From Pseudomonas sp. K2I15 (lineage in GTDB: Bacteria; Pseudomonadota; Gammaproteobacteria; Pseudomonadales; Pseudomonadaceae), in the NCBI RefSeq assembly GCF_002204795.1, contig NZ_NIXO01000023.1, forward strand, positions 1-64,000: DNA of 64,000 nt, given 5' to 3'. The notes under the pieces were generated by a model. It was not told the origin of the DNA. It ran no database searches and worked only from the letters and a program-made list of their open reading frames with translations. Numbering within the stretch: the stretch's first letter is position 1; every line of letters starts with the position of its first letter. The translations under genes and the position numbers were made by a program. Of this stretch, positions 48,317-57,079 are shown piece after piece.

Positions 48317-50581
48317 TCAGCGAGCGGTGATTTTCCACGCCCGATGGATCTTGGCGTTGCGCGCAAAATCCGGGTCGATGGTCTTGTCACTGATCTCCTC
48401 GACGGCATAACGCTCGACGAGGTTGTCTTCCAGCTGGAACTTGCGGAAGTTGTTCGAGAAGTACAACACACCGCCCGGTGCCAGGCGTGCCATGGCCAGG
48501 TCCAGCAACTGCACGTGGTCACGTTGCACGTCGAAAATACCTTCCATGCGCTTTGAGTTGGAGAAGGTTGGCGGGTCGATGAAGATCATGTCGAACTCAT
48601 CACGACTGGCTTCCAGCCACGCCATTACGTCGCCCTGCTCCAGGCGGTTCTTGTCAGAGAAACCGTTAAGCGAGAAGTTGCGGCGCGCCCAGTCCAGGTA
48701 GGTTTTCGACAGGTCGACGCTGGTGGTGCTGCGCGCGCCACCCTTGGCGGCGTGCACACTGGCCGTGGCGGTGTAGCAATACAGGTTGAGGAAGCGCTTT
48801 CCGGCTGCCTCTTTCTGGATGCGCATGCGCATTGGGCGGTGGTCGAGGAACAGGCCGGTGTCCAGGTAATCGGTCAGGTTGACCAACAACTTGACGCCGC
48901 CTTCGCTGACCTCGGTGAACTTGCCCTGGGCGCTCTGGCGCTCGTACTGCTTGGTGCCGCTCTGGCGCTCGCGTCGCTTGACCACCACGCGGTTCTTGTC
49001 GATACCCAGCGCTTGGGGGATGGCCGCCAGGGCATCGAACATGCGTGCCGAGGCTTTTTCCGGGTCGATGGACTTGGGCGCCACGTATTCCTGGACGTGG
49101 ACCCAGTCGTGGTACAGGTCGATGGCCATGGAGTATTCCGGCATGTCGGCATCGTACACACGGTAGCAATCGACGCCTTCGCGCTTGGCCCACTTGCCCA
49201 GCAGCTTCAGGTTCTTTTGCAGTCGGTTGGCAAACATCTGCCCGCCTTCGCTCAAGCGCGCCTGCTCGACCACCGGGGCCGGCGCAGGTTTGATCGGGTT
49301 ACCGTTTTTGTTGTACTGGCGCTCTTGCGGCTCGGTCGGCGCCTGGTCGTAGGCAGCTTGCTCGCGTTCGGCCTGGCGTTGCTCCGGGGTGCGACGCTCG
49401 CCGGTGACGAACTGGTCCGGGGTGACCTTGATCAGCAGCAATTTGCACGGCAAGGCGCCGTTCCAGAACGAATACTGTTTGTGGCTGCGGATACCCATGC
49501 GCTTGCCCAGGTCCGGGGCGCCGGTGAACACCGCCGCTTCCCAGCCCAGGCAGGCCTGACGCAGACGCTCGCCGAGGTTTTGGTAGAGGTACAACAGGCT
49601 GGCTTCGTCACCCAGACGCTCGCCATAAGGCGGGTTGCAGATCACCAGGCCTTTCTGGTTCTGGTCCGGGCGCGGCTCGAAGGTACCGACTTCGCCCTGG
49701 TAGATCTTGATCCAGTGGCTCAGGCCTGCGCGTTCGATGTTGTTACGGGCCGGCTGGATCAGGCGCGGGTCCGCTTCGTAACCACGGACCCACAGCGGTG
49801 GCTTGGCCATGCCGATGGCAGCACGTTCGCTGGCCTCTGTGTGAAGTTTCTTCCACATCGCCGGAACGTGGCCGAGCCAGGCGGTGAAACCCCACAGCTC
49901 GCGGTTCAGGTTGGGGGCCATGTCGGCGGCGATCATCGCGCCTTCTACCAGGAAGGTACCGACGCCGCACATCGGGTCAGTCAGCGCGCCGCCTTCGGCA
50001 GCGATGCGCGGCCAGCCGGAGCGAATCAGGATTGCTGCCGCCAGGTTCTCTTTCAACGGTGCGGCGCCCTGCTGCAGGCGGTAACCGCGCTGGTGCAGGC
50101 TGTGGCCGGACAGGTCGAGGGAAAGGATCGCTTCGCCACGGTCCAGGCGCAGGTGAATGCGCAGGTCCGGGTTGATCTTGTCGATGGACGGACGTTCGCC
50201 GGTCGGGGTGCGCAGCTTGTCGACAATCGCATCCTTGACCTTCAGCGCGCCGAAGTGGGTGTTGTCGATGCCCGAGCCATGGCCGCTGAATTCAACGGCC
50301 AGGGTGCCGTCGGCGAGCATGTGGTCTTCCCACTCGATGTCCAGCACGCCGTGGTAGAGGTCTTCGGCGTCCTTCATCGGGAAGCGCTTGAGCACCAGCA
50401 GCACGCGGTTGGCCAGGCGCGACCAGAGGCACAGGCGGTAGGCGGTCTCCATGTCGGCCATGCCGCGCACGGCCGAGGTGTGCTCGCGGGCTTCCTCAAG
50501 GCCAAGCCCGACGGCTTCCTCGATCAGCAGGCCTTCGAGGCCCTTGGGGCAAGTGAGGAAGAGTTCAAAACGGTCCGACAT
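48317..50581 (-). CDS. rlmL: Bifunctional 23S rRNA methyltransferase RlmKL
   Basis: RlmKL methylates G2069 (m7G) and G2445 (m2G) of 23S rRNA with SAM. The 754-residue protein begins MSDRFELFLTCPKGLEGLL, then a THUMP domain. The RlmL catalytic domain has DPMCGVGTFLVEGA near residue 200 and NPPYGER near 318. The C-terminal RlmK domain has FLNLYCYTATASVHAA near 600 and DPPTFSNSKRMEG near 680. The ATG at 50581 is used; the frame is open to 50647 but that extension lacks similarity. Confidence 0.96.
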   Translation of the reverse strand: MSDRFELFLTCPKGLEGLLIEEAVGLGLEEAREHTSAVRGMADMETAYRLCLWSRLANRVLLVLKRFPMKDAEDLYHGVLDIEWEDHMLADGTLAVEFSGHGSGIDNTHFGALKVKDAIVDKLRTPTGERPSIDKINPDLRIHLRLDRGEAILSLDLSGHSLHQRGYRLQQGAAPLKENLAAAILIRSGWPRIAAEGGALTDPMCGVGTFLVEGAMIAADMAPNLNRELWGFTAWLGHVPAMWKKLHTEASERAAIGMAKPPLWVRGYEADPRLIQPARNNIERAGLSHWIKIYQGEVGTFEPRPDQNQKGLVICNPPYGERLGDEASLLYLYQNLGERLRQACLGWEAAVFTGAPDLGKRMGIRSHKQYSFWNGALPCKLLLIKVTPDQFVTGERRTPEQRQAEREQAAYDQAPTEPQERQYNKNGNPIKPAPAPVVEQARLSEGGQMFANRLQKNLKLLGKWAKREGVDCYRVYDADMPEYSMAIDLYHDWVHVQEYVAPKSIDPEKASARMFDALAAIPQALGIDKNRVVVKRRERQSGTKQYERQSAQGKFTEVSEGGVKLLVNLTDYLDTGLFLDHRPMRMRIQKEAAGKRFLNLYCYTATASVHAAKGGARSTTSVDLSKTYLDWARRNFSLNGFSDKNRLEQGDVMAWLEASRDEFDMIFIDPPTFSNSKRMEGIFDVQRDHVQLLDLAMARLAPGGVLYFSNNFRKFQLEDNLVERYAVEEISDKTIDPDFARNAKIHRAWKITAR

Positions 50582-51006
50582 GGGGCATTCCAGGCTTTTC
50601 AGCAATAAGTGAACGGGCGACGCATCGCGCGTTCGGTTTTCAATCAAGCGCTTTTCTTGAAGAGCGCTCGTGTGGCACGAATGTGCCGTTCCACCCGGGC
50701 TACAGGCCTTTGCGGCCTTTATCGACGGGGCAGTTCAAGTATTTGATGCAACAAAAAGAAACATTGTGACCCTTCGTCGAATAATAACCGACTGCAGCAG
50801 GCGGGCATTCTCACTAAAGGATTAAACCCATCCTCTTTGAAGGGCACATCATAGCTGGGTTTGCCCAATAAAAGGGGCGAAAAGCCATCCCAGCTTATGG
50901 CTATAGCATCATTATCGTTACGTGCTTATGACAAAACGATCATTGAATCCATGTGACCTATTGGTTAGAACTCAACACAGGTTGGCGTCGTAACGGCGCC
51001 GACACA

Positions 51007-51073
51007 GTGCTCGCCACGCCGGCAGCGAGCGCACCAACGGCAGAAAAACTCTGCCCGGCCCCAGACGGGGCCG
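51007..51073 (+). other. Structured 5' leader of rmf
   Basis: Three hairpins lie in tandem before rmf: GTGCTCGC with GCGAGCGCAC (51007-51034, with a small bulge), GGCAG with CTGCC (51039-51055), and CGGCCCC-AGAC-GGGGCCG (51056-51073). No T-run follows the last, so it is not a simple terminator. The rest of the 50582-51112 gap is AT-richer and contains no gene or clear promoter that I can identify. Confidence 0.5.
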
Positions 51074-51112
51074 AAGGATATCAAGACAGTCAACAAGTGA
51101 GGGAAACACCCT

Positions 51113-51328
51113 ATGAGAAGACTTAAGCGTGATCCGTTGGAAAGAGCATTTTTACGCGGATATCAATATGGCGTTCATGGCAAATCCCGTGAGCTTTGCC
51201 CATTTACTCTACCGTCGGTACGCCAAGCCTGGATCAACGGCTGGCGAGAAGGACGCGGCGACAACTGGGACGGTATGACTGGCACTGCGGGAATCCACAG
51301 ACTCAACGAACTTCACGCCGTCGGCTAA
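51113..51328 (+). CDS. rmf: Ribosome modulation factor
   Basis: RMF binds 70S ribosomes in stationary phase and converts them to inactive 100S dimers. The 71-residue basic protein has the family start MRRLKRDPLERAFLRGYQYG and the conserved GKSRELCPF and RQAWINGWREGRGD. GAGGG lies 8 bases before the ATG. It is a single gene with a structured leader and a good terminator. Confidence 0.97.
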   Translation: MRRLKRDPLERAFLRGYQYGVHGKSRELCPFTLPSVRQAWINGWREGRGDNWDGMTGTAGIHRLNELHAVG

Positions 51329-51412
51329 TCAAGGGCATTTAATTCCGACACCATCACGAATACGCAACACCTTAACCACGCACGCCCCATCCGGGCGGCG
51401 GGCTTCGGCCCA

Positions 51413-51437
51413 GGGGCTCCTTCGAGGAGCCCTTTTT
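51413..51437 (+). terminator. Intrinsic terminator after rmf
   Basis: GGGCTCCT and AGGAGCCC pair around a short loop and are followed by TTTTT, 84 bp after the rmf stop. The pyrD stop lies just beyond on the other strand. Confidence 0.9.
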
Positions 51438-51462
51438 ATTGCGTGTTCTTTATTGTCTGCTG

Positions 51463-52488
51463 TCAGCCTCGTGGCAATGCCGCGATCGCGTCCACCGACT
51501 GGCGAATCAACGCCGGGCCCTTGTAGATAAAGCCGGAATACAACTGCACCAGGCTGGCGCCGGCGGCGATTTTCTCGGCCGCGTGCTTGCCTTCGGTGAT
51601 GCCGCCCACGGCAATGATCGGCAAGCGCCCTGCCAACTCGGCTGCCAGCACCTTGACGGTATGAGTGCTTTGGTCGCGTACCGGCGCACCGGACAGGCCG
51701 CCCGCCTCGTCACCAAAGGCCAGGCCTTCGACGCCGACACGGCTCAGGGTGGTGTTGGTGGCAATCACCGCATCCATGCCCGAGTCCACCAGGGCCTGGG
51801 CCACCAGCACGGTTTCTTCGTCGCTCATGTCCGGGGCAATCTTGATTGCCAAAGGCACACGCTTGCCGTGGCGCACAGCCAGGTCTTCCTGGCGCTGGCG
51901 CAAGGCTTCGAGCAACTGCTTGAGGGAATCGCCGAACTGCAGGCTGCGCAGGCCCGGGGTGTTCGGCGAGCTCACGTTGACCGTGACATAGCTGGCGTGG
52001 GCATAGACCTTGTCCAGGCAAATCAGGTAGTCGTCCACGGCACGCTCCACCGGCGTGTCGAAGTTCTTGCCGATGTTGATCCCCAGGATGCCTTTGTACT
52101 TCGCCGCCTGAACCCGCGACAGCAGGTTATCCACACCCAGGTTGTTGAAGCCCATGCGATTGATGATCGCCTCGGCTTCCGGCAGGCGGAAGATGCGCGG
52201 CTTTGGGTTGCCCGGTTGCGGTCGTGGGGTCACGGTGCCGATTTCGACAAAACCAAAACCCAACTGCGCAAAACCGTCGATGGCCGCGCCGTTCTTGTCC
52301 AGGCCCGCAGCCAGGCCTACCGGGTTGGGGAAATCGAGCCCCATCACCGACACCGGCATTTTCGCCGGGGCCTTGCACACCAGACCATTGAGCCCCAGGC
52401 GGCCACCGGCACCGATCAAATCCAGGGACAGATCGTGGGAGGTTTCCGGAGAGAGTTTGAACAACAGCTGGCGGGCCAGGGTATACAT
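51463..52488 (-). CDS. pyrD: Dihydroorotate dehydrogenase (quinone), class 2
   Basis: PyrD oxidises dihydroorotate to orotate in pyrimidine synthesis and passes electrons to ubiquinone at the inner membrane. The 341-residue protein has the class 2 N-terminal membrane-binding helices ([19 protein letters not shown]), [13 protein letters not shown] near residue 60, [12 protein letters not shown] with the catalytic serine near 175, and VGGITEG near 290. The ATG at 52488 fits the family; an upstream open stretch to 52614 runs into the next gene. Confidence 0.97.
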   Translation of the reverse strand: MYTLARQLLFKLSPETSHDLSLDLIGAGGRLGLNGLVCKAPAKMPVSVMGLDFPNPVGLAAGLDKNGAAIDGFAQLGFGFVEIGTVTPRPQPGNPKPRIFRLPEAEAIINRMGFNNLGVDNLLSRVQAAKYKGILGINIGKNFDTPVERAVDDYLICLDKVYAHASYVTVNVSSPNTPGLRSLQFGDSLKQLLEALRQRQEDLAVRHGKRVPLAIKIAPDMSDEETVLVAQALVDSGMDAVIATNTTLSRVGVEGLAFGDEAGGLSGAPVRDQSTHTVKVLAAELAGRLPIIAVGGITEGKHAAEKIAAGASLVQLYSGFIYKGPALIRQSVDAIAALPRG

Positions 52489-52574
52489 GGGCGGGATTGA
52501 CTCGGATGGCGGCGAAAGGTGGCGGCGATTATAGCCGGGGTGACGGGCTGCATGCGAGGCGTGCCGTCCAATCG

Positions 52575-53036
52575 TCAGCTGCGGTTCGCCATCAGTTGCT
52601 CGTAGCGAACCCAAATCTTTTGCGCGTAGCGAAGGCGCAGGGCCTCACGCTGAGGCCCTGGGCCGCCACCCACATTGTAGGAACCGATCGCCGTCCAGTT
52701 GTAGCCGAACTGTTTGACAAAGTCGGCCAGGATCGACGCGCCGACCTCTACGGACAAGCAAGGCTCATCCAGCAAGCGTTGCTCGGTAATGCCCTCTTTG
52801 AGCAGGCGTGGCAGATGAATGCTGTTGATCTGCATCAGCCCGATATCACGGGTGCCATTGTTGTTGGCGTAATTCATGGCCTCGGCACGATAGCCCGACT
52901 CCACCGCGGCGATGGCCTGCAGCAGCTCCGGCTCGATACCGTATCGGTTGGCCGCCTCTGCCCAGCAATAGGCCCGGGCTTCATTGCCGAAGCCGAGTAA
53001 GAGCAGCAGCGCGCCCTTGCGCCAGACGCCCCTCAT
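52575..53036 (-). CDS. IagB-like lytic transglycosylase
   Basis: The 153-residue precursor has a signal peptide ([15 protein letters not shown]) and a single SLT domain: [20 protein letters not shown], the catalytic glutamate in VESGY, then [11 protein letters not shown] and GSYNVGGG. Small stand-alone SLT proteins of this kind (IagB, IpgF) open the cell wall for type III secretion or pilus assembly. Its ATG overlaps the stop of the winged-helix gene (ATGA), so the two are coupled. In Salmonella SPI-1, iagB likewise follows hilA. That parallel and the secretin upstream favour an IagB-type role over general murein turnover. The next gene, pyrD, begins 86 bp downstream. Confidence 0.85.
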   Translation of the reverse strand: MRGVWRKGALLLLLGFGNEARAYCWAEAANRYGIEPELLQAIAAVESGYRAEAMNYANNNGTRDIGLMQINSIHLPRLLKEGITEQRLLDEPCLSVEVGASILADFVKQFGYNWTAIGSYNVGGGPGPQREALRLRYAQKIWVRYEQLMANRS

Positions 53037-53398
53037 GCCTGCCCACGACCGCAGGTGGAACAGACGTGGCTCGCCGACTTGACCGGACAGGTCACGCGAT
53101 ACCCCTTGCCATACACCGTTTTGATCAGCGCCCTGCCATCCTTCAAGTATTTGCGCAGCGAACAGATGCAACGGGTCAGGGACTCTTCCGCCGCTTCGTT
53201 GTGGGGCCATGCCTGTTCCAGCAGGCGATCCTTGCTCACCAGCATACCGGCCGACGCCAGCAACAGGCGCAGCACCTGCGACTCCTTGGGCGGTAGTTGA
53301 ATATCCGAGTCTTCGCCGGTCAGCCTGCCGTCGCCGTGCAACGTCCAGCGATCAAAGACCATAGGGGCAGCCATTACCCCATCAATCACCACAGCCAT
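53033..53398 (-). CDS. Winged-helix regulator, HilA/OmpR-type DNA-binding domain only
   Basis: The 121-residue protein consists almost only of an OmpR/PhoB-type winged helix: LPPKESQVLRLLLASAGMLV, then ESLTRCICSLRKYL and VYGKGYRVTCPV. The ESLTRCI and YGKGYR segments resemble the N-terminal domain of the invasion regulator HilA. There is no receiver domain and no TPR region, so it is much shorter than HilA. The tail has CSTCG. The ATG at 53398 is preceded by GGAGGT. It lies 173 bp after the secretin gene and overlaps the transglycosylase gene. It probably regulates this locus. Confidence 0.8.
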   Translation of the reverse strand: MAVVIDGVMAAPMVFDRWTLHGDGRLTGEDSDIQLPPKESQVLRLLLASAGMLVSKDRLLEQAWPHNEAAEESLTRCICSLRKYLKDGRALIKTVYGKGYRVTCPVKSASHVCSTCGRGQA

Positions 53399-53571
53399 TC
53401 GCACCTCCGCACCCCACTCCCCCTCATTTCCAACACGGTCTCCTGCAAGGTCGCGACTATAAAAAGCTCACCCTCTGTATAGGAGAGGCAAAGGCCCACA
53501 GGCACGGTATTTTTCAGACTGGCTGCGTAAGACTTTTCGACGCCACCCGCTCCGGGGGCCGGCCAAAGGTT

Positions 53572-55035
53572 TCATCCCTCTGATACGCGGGAAAATGCTC
53601 GTTTCACTCGCTCATGCTGGGAGGGTGTCAACGGCGGCGCCTGCCCAGGCTCGGCACCCGTATGCACGGCATCGCCCACCGCCGTCGCCTGAATGACAAA
53701 CAGCCGCACGCTATTGGCCATGGGCCCGTAGTAACGCCCAGACAAGGCGGCGCCGGTATCACGCTGAAAATCCCCCACTAGCAGCCGCCTGCCCGGCGCC
53801 ACACGCACCACCGTGTTGATCCCCAAGCGCTCCACCGCCGCCGAGCGCTTGTCGCGACTGCCAGCCTTGCCCATCTGGCGCCCATCCTCGACAGTCAGCT
53901 GCATCTCGATTTCATTCGCCTCGGCAAAGCGCGGCAGGACGCTGACCTGTGTGCCATAGACCACCGGTTGCCACTCATCACTGTCCTCAACCGGCCGGGG
54001 CAGATAGAACGTTTGATTGTCGTTGAAAACCGCCGGTACATTTTCCTGGGTAAGAATCACTGGCAACGCCGTGACCTTCGCTCGCCGACGCTGCTCCAGT
54101 GCCGTAATCCGCTTCATGAAACCGTCGTCCTCGATGGGCGCCATGACCCGGGTTGCTGAAGGCTTGTCGGCGCCCTTGTGCATGGCCGCGCCCACCTTCT
54201 TGAGTTCATCACGGTCCACATCTACCAGCCACAGCGAAACCTCCACCGCACGTTTGGGCACGTCCAGTTCCGCCACCAGTCCTTCAATAAAGCTCACCTG
54301 CGCAGGCTTGCCCTTGATCAACAAGCTATTGGTGTCGGGGTACGCGAGCACTGAGATATTCTTGTCAGCCAGTAATCCGGGTTGCCGCGCAGATGCACTC
54401 GCCTGCTCGACGGCCAGCAGTTTTTCGATCATCGAGGCCATGCCCGGCACCGTGACGGTTTTGTCGCCCATGTCGTACTCGCGGTCTGCAACGTGGGTGT
54501 TGAGCACCTGCACCACGCCGATCCGCTGCGGCCCCATGCGCAGTTGCGCACGCTGGCGGTCCATCAGTTGCGCGAGGCGCAGCACATGGTCGACATAGTT
54601 CGGCGGCCCGGACACATAGAACACCCGCGCCCCACTCGCCCGCAGCGGATAATGCGCCTCGTCGAGCCCCGAGCGACGCATGAACCCGCGCAAGATATCG
54701 ACCGAAATATGCCGCAGGGTCACCACCGAGCTTTTCGCCTCGTCGGCGTCATAGAGGTAAAGCACTTGGCCGTCGCTGTACCAGATCAGGCCGTGCTGCT
54801 GGGCAACCGATTCCAGGAGCGGTTGGGCCGAATCGAAATCGAATGCCCCGCTGATACGCTTGCGGGCTGCCGCCTGGCTGACAACGATCGGCTGCCCCAA
54901 CGGCAAGGACAGCGCGGTAAAAAAGGTGTGCAGGCTTTCATCACGCGCCTGGTACGGCTGCGCGACCAAGCAGGAACTGCCCAGCATCAACAGCCAGAAA
55001 AACACAGTCGTAAAACGGTGGCGGTTGATGAACAT
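53572..55035 (-). CDS. SctC/InvG-like type III secretion secretin (orphan)
   Basis: The 487-residue protein has a signal peptide (VFFWLLMLGSSCLVAQ). The N0/N1 region reads YQARDESLHTFFTALSL, SGAFDF, GLIWYSDGQVLYLYD and FYVSGPPNYVDHV, all close to InvG of SPI-1. The C-terminal secretin domain contains LTQENVPAVF, QTFYLPRP, VYGTQVSVLPRF and TVEDGRQ. Near the C-terminus the stretch after LLVGDFQRD is short, and the hydrophobic Ile-Pro-x-x-Gly-x-x-Phe segment usual in secretins is not visible. No other type III structural gene is in the window. It may be a remnant or a reused outer-membrane channel. The ATG at 55035 is chosen over an upstream TTG. Confidence 0.85.
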   Translation of the reverse strand: MFINRHRFTTVFFWLLMLGSSCLVAQPYQARDESLHTFFTALSLPLGQPIVVSQAAARKRISGAFDFDSAQPLLESVAQQHGLIWYSDGQVLYLYDADEAKSSVVTLRHISVDILRGFMRRSGLDEAHYPLRASGARVFYVSGPPNYVDHVLRLAQLMDRQRAQLRMGPQRIGVVQVLNTHVADREYDMGDKTVTVPGMASMIEKLLAVEQASASARQPGLLADKNISVLAYPDTNSLLIKGKPAQVSFIEGLVAELDVPKRAVEVSLWLVDVDRDELKKVGAAMHKGADKPSATRVMAPIEDDGFMKRITALEQRRRAKVTALPVILTQENVPAVFNDNQTFYLPRPVEDSDEWQPVVYGTQVSVLPRFAEANEIEMQLTVEDGRQMGKAGSRDKRSAAVERLGINTVVRVAPGRRLLVGDFQRDTGAALSGRYYGPMANSVRLFVIQATAVGDAVHTGAEPGQAPPLTPSQHERVKRAFSRVSEG

Positions 55036-55132
55036 GCCTGCAAAGCCCGGGATCAAAGAGCGGCCATACTGCGAGCCAAGCCAGTTTCAATCCTGATGGG
55101 AAGCTGACGGCCTGCCGAGCTTCCCCGGCCCG

Positions 55133-55148
55133 TGGCATGTGCCTTGCT
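55133..55148 (+). promoter_or_regulatory. Sigma-54 promoter of nasS-nasT
   Basis: TGGCATGTGCCTTGCT matches TGGCAC-N5-TTGCT with one change and has the required GG-N10-GC spacing. Transcription would start near 55159, just before the first hexaloop hairpin. Confidence 0.8.
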
Positions 55149-55165
55149 TTGCCTTGCTTATCGCA

Positions 55166-55255
55166 GCCCGCGCCAACGCCGGAACGGGTTCAAGGACAAA
55201 GACGTCGTTACCCCGGGACACCCCTGTGAGTGGCCCGACGGAGCGGCGTTTTTTT
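55166..55255 (+). promoter_or_regulatory. ANTAR (NasT)-type leader upstream of nasS
   Basis: P1 (55166-55189) has GCCCG and CC paired with GG and CGGGT around loop AACGCC. P2 (55195-55206) is GAC-AAAGAC-GTC. Both loops have six bases with A first and G fourth. The terminator's 5' arm AAAGACGTCG (55198-55207) pairs with CGGCGTTTTT (55244-55253) and is followed by T residues. Because that arm reuses the P2 loop and 3' strand, P2 and the terminator exclude each other. NasT binding to P1/P2 would allow read-through, so nasST would control itself. Confidence 0.75.
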
Positions 55256-55272
55256 ATGAAAGGTACCTGTAG

Positions 55273-56472
55273 ATGAGTGATCCCCTGGCTTGGGTCAATG
55301 GCAGCGATGCCCCGGAAAAGAGCAGCCTCAACCTGGGCTTCATGGCCCTGAGCGATTGCGCCTCGGTGGTGGTTGCCGCCACTCAGGGCTTCGCCCAGCC
55401 CTATGGCCTGACGCTGAACCTTGCGCGCCAGTCGTCGTGGGCCAGCCTGCGGGACAACCTGGTCAGCGGCGAACTGGACGCCGCCCACAGTTTGTACGGC
55501 CTGATCTACGCCGTGCACCTGGGCATCGGTGGCGTGGCACCCACCGACATGGCAGTGCTGATGGGCCTGAACCAGAATGGCCAGAGCATCAACCTGTCCC
55601 ATGGCCTGCAACAGCTGGGCGTGACCAGTCCTGAGGCACTGGACCGTCACGTGCACCAAAGCCGAACAAAACTCACCTTCGCCCAGACCTTTCCCACAGG
55701 CACCCACGCCATGTGGTTGTATTACTGGCTGGCCAGCCAGGGCATCCATCCATTGCAAGATGTGGACAGTGTGGTGGTGCCGCCGCCGCAAATGGTTGCG
55801 CACCTGCAAGCCGGGCGCATCGACGGGTTTTGCGTGGGCGAGCCCTGGTGCGCCAGTGCGGTGAAGCAAAACCAGGGCTTCACCCTGGCCACCACCCAAG
55901 CGATCTGGCCAGACCATCCGGAAAAAGTCCTCGGCTGCACCCAGGCATTTGTCGAGCAATACCCCAATACCGCCCGGGTGCTGGTGATGGCGATTCTGCA
56001 GGCCAGCCGGTTTATCGAAGAAAGCGCGGAAAACCGCCGCTCTACTGCCCAACTGCTGAGCGCCCCGCAATACCTCGACGCACCGCTCGATTGCATCGAA
56101 CCACGGCTGCTGGGCAACTATGACGACGGCCTCGGCAACCATTGGCAGGATCCCCACGCCCTGCGTTTTTATGGCGACGGCGAGGTCAACCTGCCTTACC
56201 TGTCTGATGGCATGTGGTTCATGACCCAGTTCCGCCGCTGGGGCCTGCTGCGCGAAGACCCGGATTACCTCGGCGTCGCCCGGCGCGTGCAGCAACTGGA
56301 CCTCTATCGCCAGGCGGCCAGCGCCGTGGGTGTGCCTGCCGGTGGCGAGGCCATGCGCAGCAGCCAACTGATCGACGGCAAGGTGTGGGATGGTTCGGAC
56401 CCGGTCGGGTATGCCCGCAGCTTTCGCCTGCATGCCATGGCAGACGTTGCCAGCCGTCAAGCCTTGCGCTGA
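55273..56472 (+). CDS. nasS: Nitrate sensor NasS
   Basis: NasS is a cytoplasmic nitrate/nitrite-binding protein of the NrtA/CmpA family that holds NasT inactive until nitrate binds. The 399-residue protein has the family start LNLGFMALSDCASVVVAATQGFA-type fold (about residue 18), GTHAMWLYYWLASQGIHP near 140 and GFCVGEPWCASAV near 185. It has no signal peptide, which separates the sensor from periplasmic transport proteins. It begins 12 bp before nasT and shares its operon. Confidence 0.93.
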   Translation: MSDPLAWVNGSDAPEKSSLNLGFMALSDCASVVVAATQGFAQPYGLTLNLARQSSWASLRDNLVSGELDAAHSLYGLIYAVHLGIGGVAPTDMAVLMGLNQNGQSINLSHGLQQLGVTSPEALDRHVHQSRTKLTFAQTFPTGTHAMWLYYWLASQGIHPLQDVDSVVVPPPQMVAHLQAGRIDGFCVGEPWCASAVKQNQGFTLATTQAIWPDHPEKVLGCTQAFVEQYPNTARVLVMAILQASRFIEESAENRRSTAQLLSAPQYLDAPLDCIEPRLLGNYDDGLGNHWQDPHALRFYGDGEVNLPYLSDGMWFMTQFRRWGLLREDPDYLGVARRVQQLDLYRQAASAVGVPAGGEAMRSSQLIDGKVWDGSDPVGYARSFRLHAMADVASRQALR

Positions 56473-56484
56473 CAGGAGGACCTT

Positions 56485-57060
56485 ATGTTGCGAATCCTGT
56501 TGATCAATGACACACCGCGCAAGGTTGGACGGCTCAAGGCCGCGTTGACCGAGGCCGGGTTTGACGTGATCGATGAGTCGGGGCTGACGATTGACCTGCC
56601 GGCGCGGGTTGAGGCGGTGCGCCCGGATGTGATTTTGATCGATACCGAGTCGCCGGGGCGCGATGTGATGGAGCAGGTGGTGCTGGTGAGTCGTGATCAG
56701 CCGCGGCCGATTGTGATGTTTACTGATGAGCATGATCCGGGGGTGATGCGTCAGGCGATCAAGTCTGGAGTCAGTGCGTATATTGTCGAGGGGATTCAGG
56801 CGCAGCGGTTGCAGCCGATTCTGGATGTGGCGATGGCACGGTTTGAGAGTGACCAGGCGATGCGCGCTCAGCTGCAGGCGCGGGATCAGCAGTTGGCGGA
56901 GCGTAAGCGGATCGAAACGGCCAAGGGGCTGTTGATGAAGATGAAGGGGTGTAATGAGGAAGAGGCCTACACGCTGATGCGGCGTCAGGCGATGAGTCGG
57001 CAGCAGAAGCTGATTCAGGTGGCAGAGCAGATTATCGCTATGAGTGAGTTGTTGGGGTGA
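56485..57060 (+). CDS. nasT: ANTAR-domain antiterminator NasT
   Basis: NasT binds paired hexaloop RNA hairpins and prevents termination in nitrate-assimilation leaders. The 191-residue protein has a pseudo-receiver domain (about 1-125, with D53 in ILIDTE). A coiled linker and a C-terminal ANTAR domain (about 130-190) follow, with RKRIETAKGLLMKMKGCNEEEAYTLMRRQAM. AGGAGG lies 7 bases upstream. The gene has more G and T at third positions (many GGG, TTG, GTG) than its neighbours. Its likely targets are the three leaders at 55166, 57870 and 61033. Confidence 0.95.
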   Translation: MLRILLINDTPRKVGRLKAALTEAGFDVIDESGLTIDLPARVEAVRPDVILIDTESPGRDVMEQVVLVSRDQPRPIVMFTDEHDPGVMRQAIKSGVSAYIVEGIQAQRLQPILDVAMARFESDQAMRAQLQARDQQLAERKRIETAKGLLMKMKGCNEEEAYTLMRRQAMSRQQKLIQVAEQIIAMSELLG

Positions 57061-57079
57061 GGGTTTATTTGTTGTGTGT

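Noticed and set aside
48752..50608. A 618-codon open frame opposite rlmKL
   Set aside because: Same reason: rlmKL has clear domains and motifs, and the antisense product resembles nothing.
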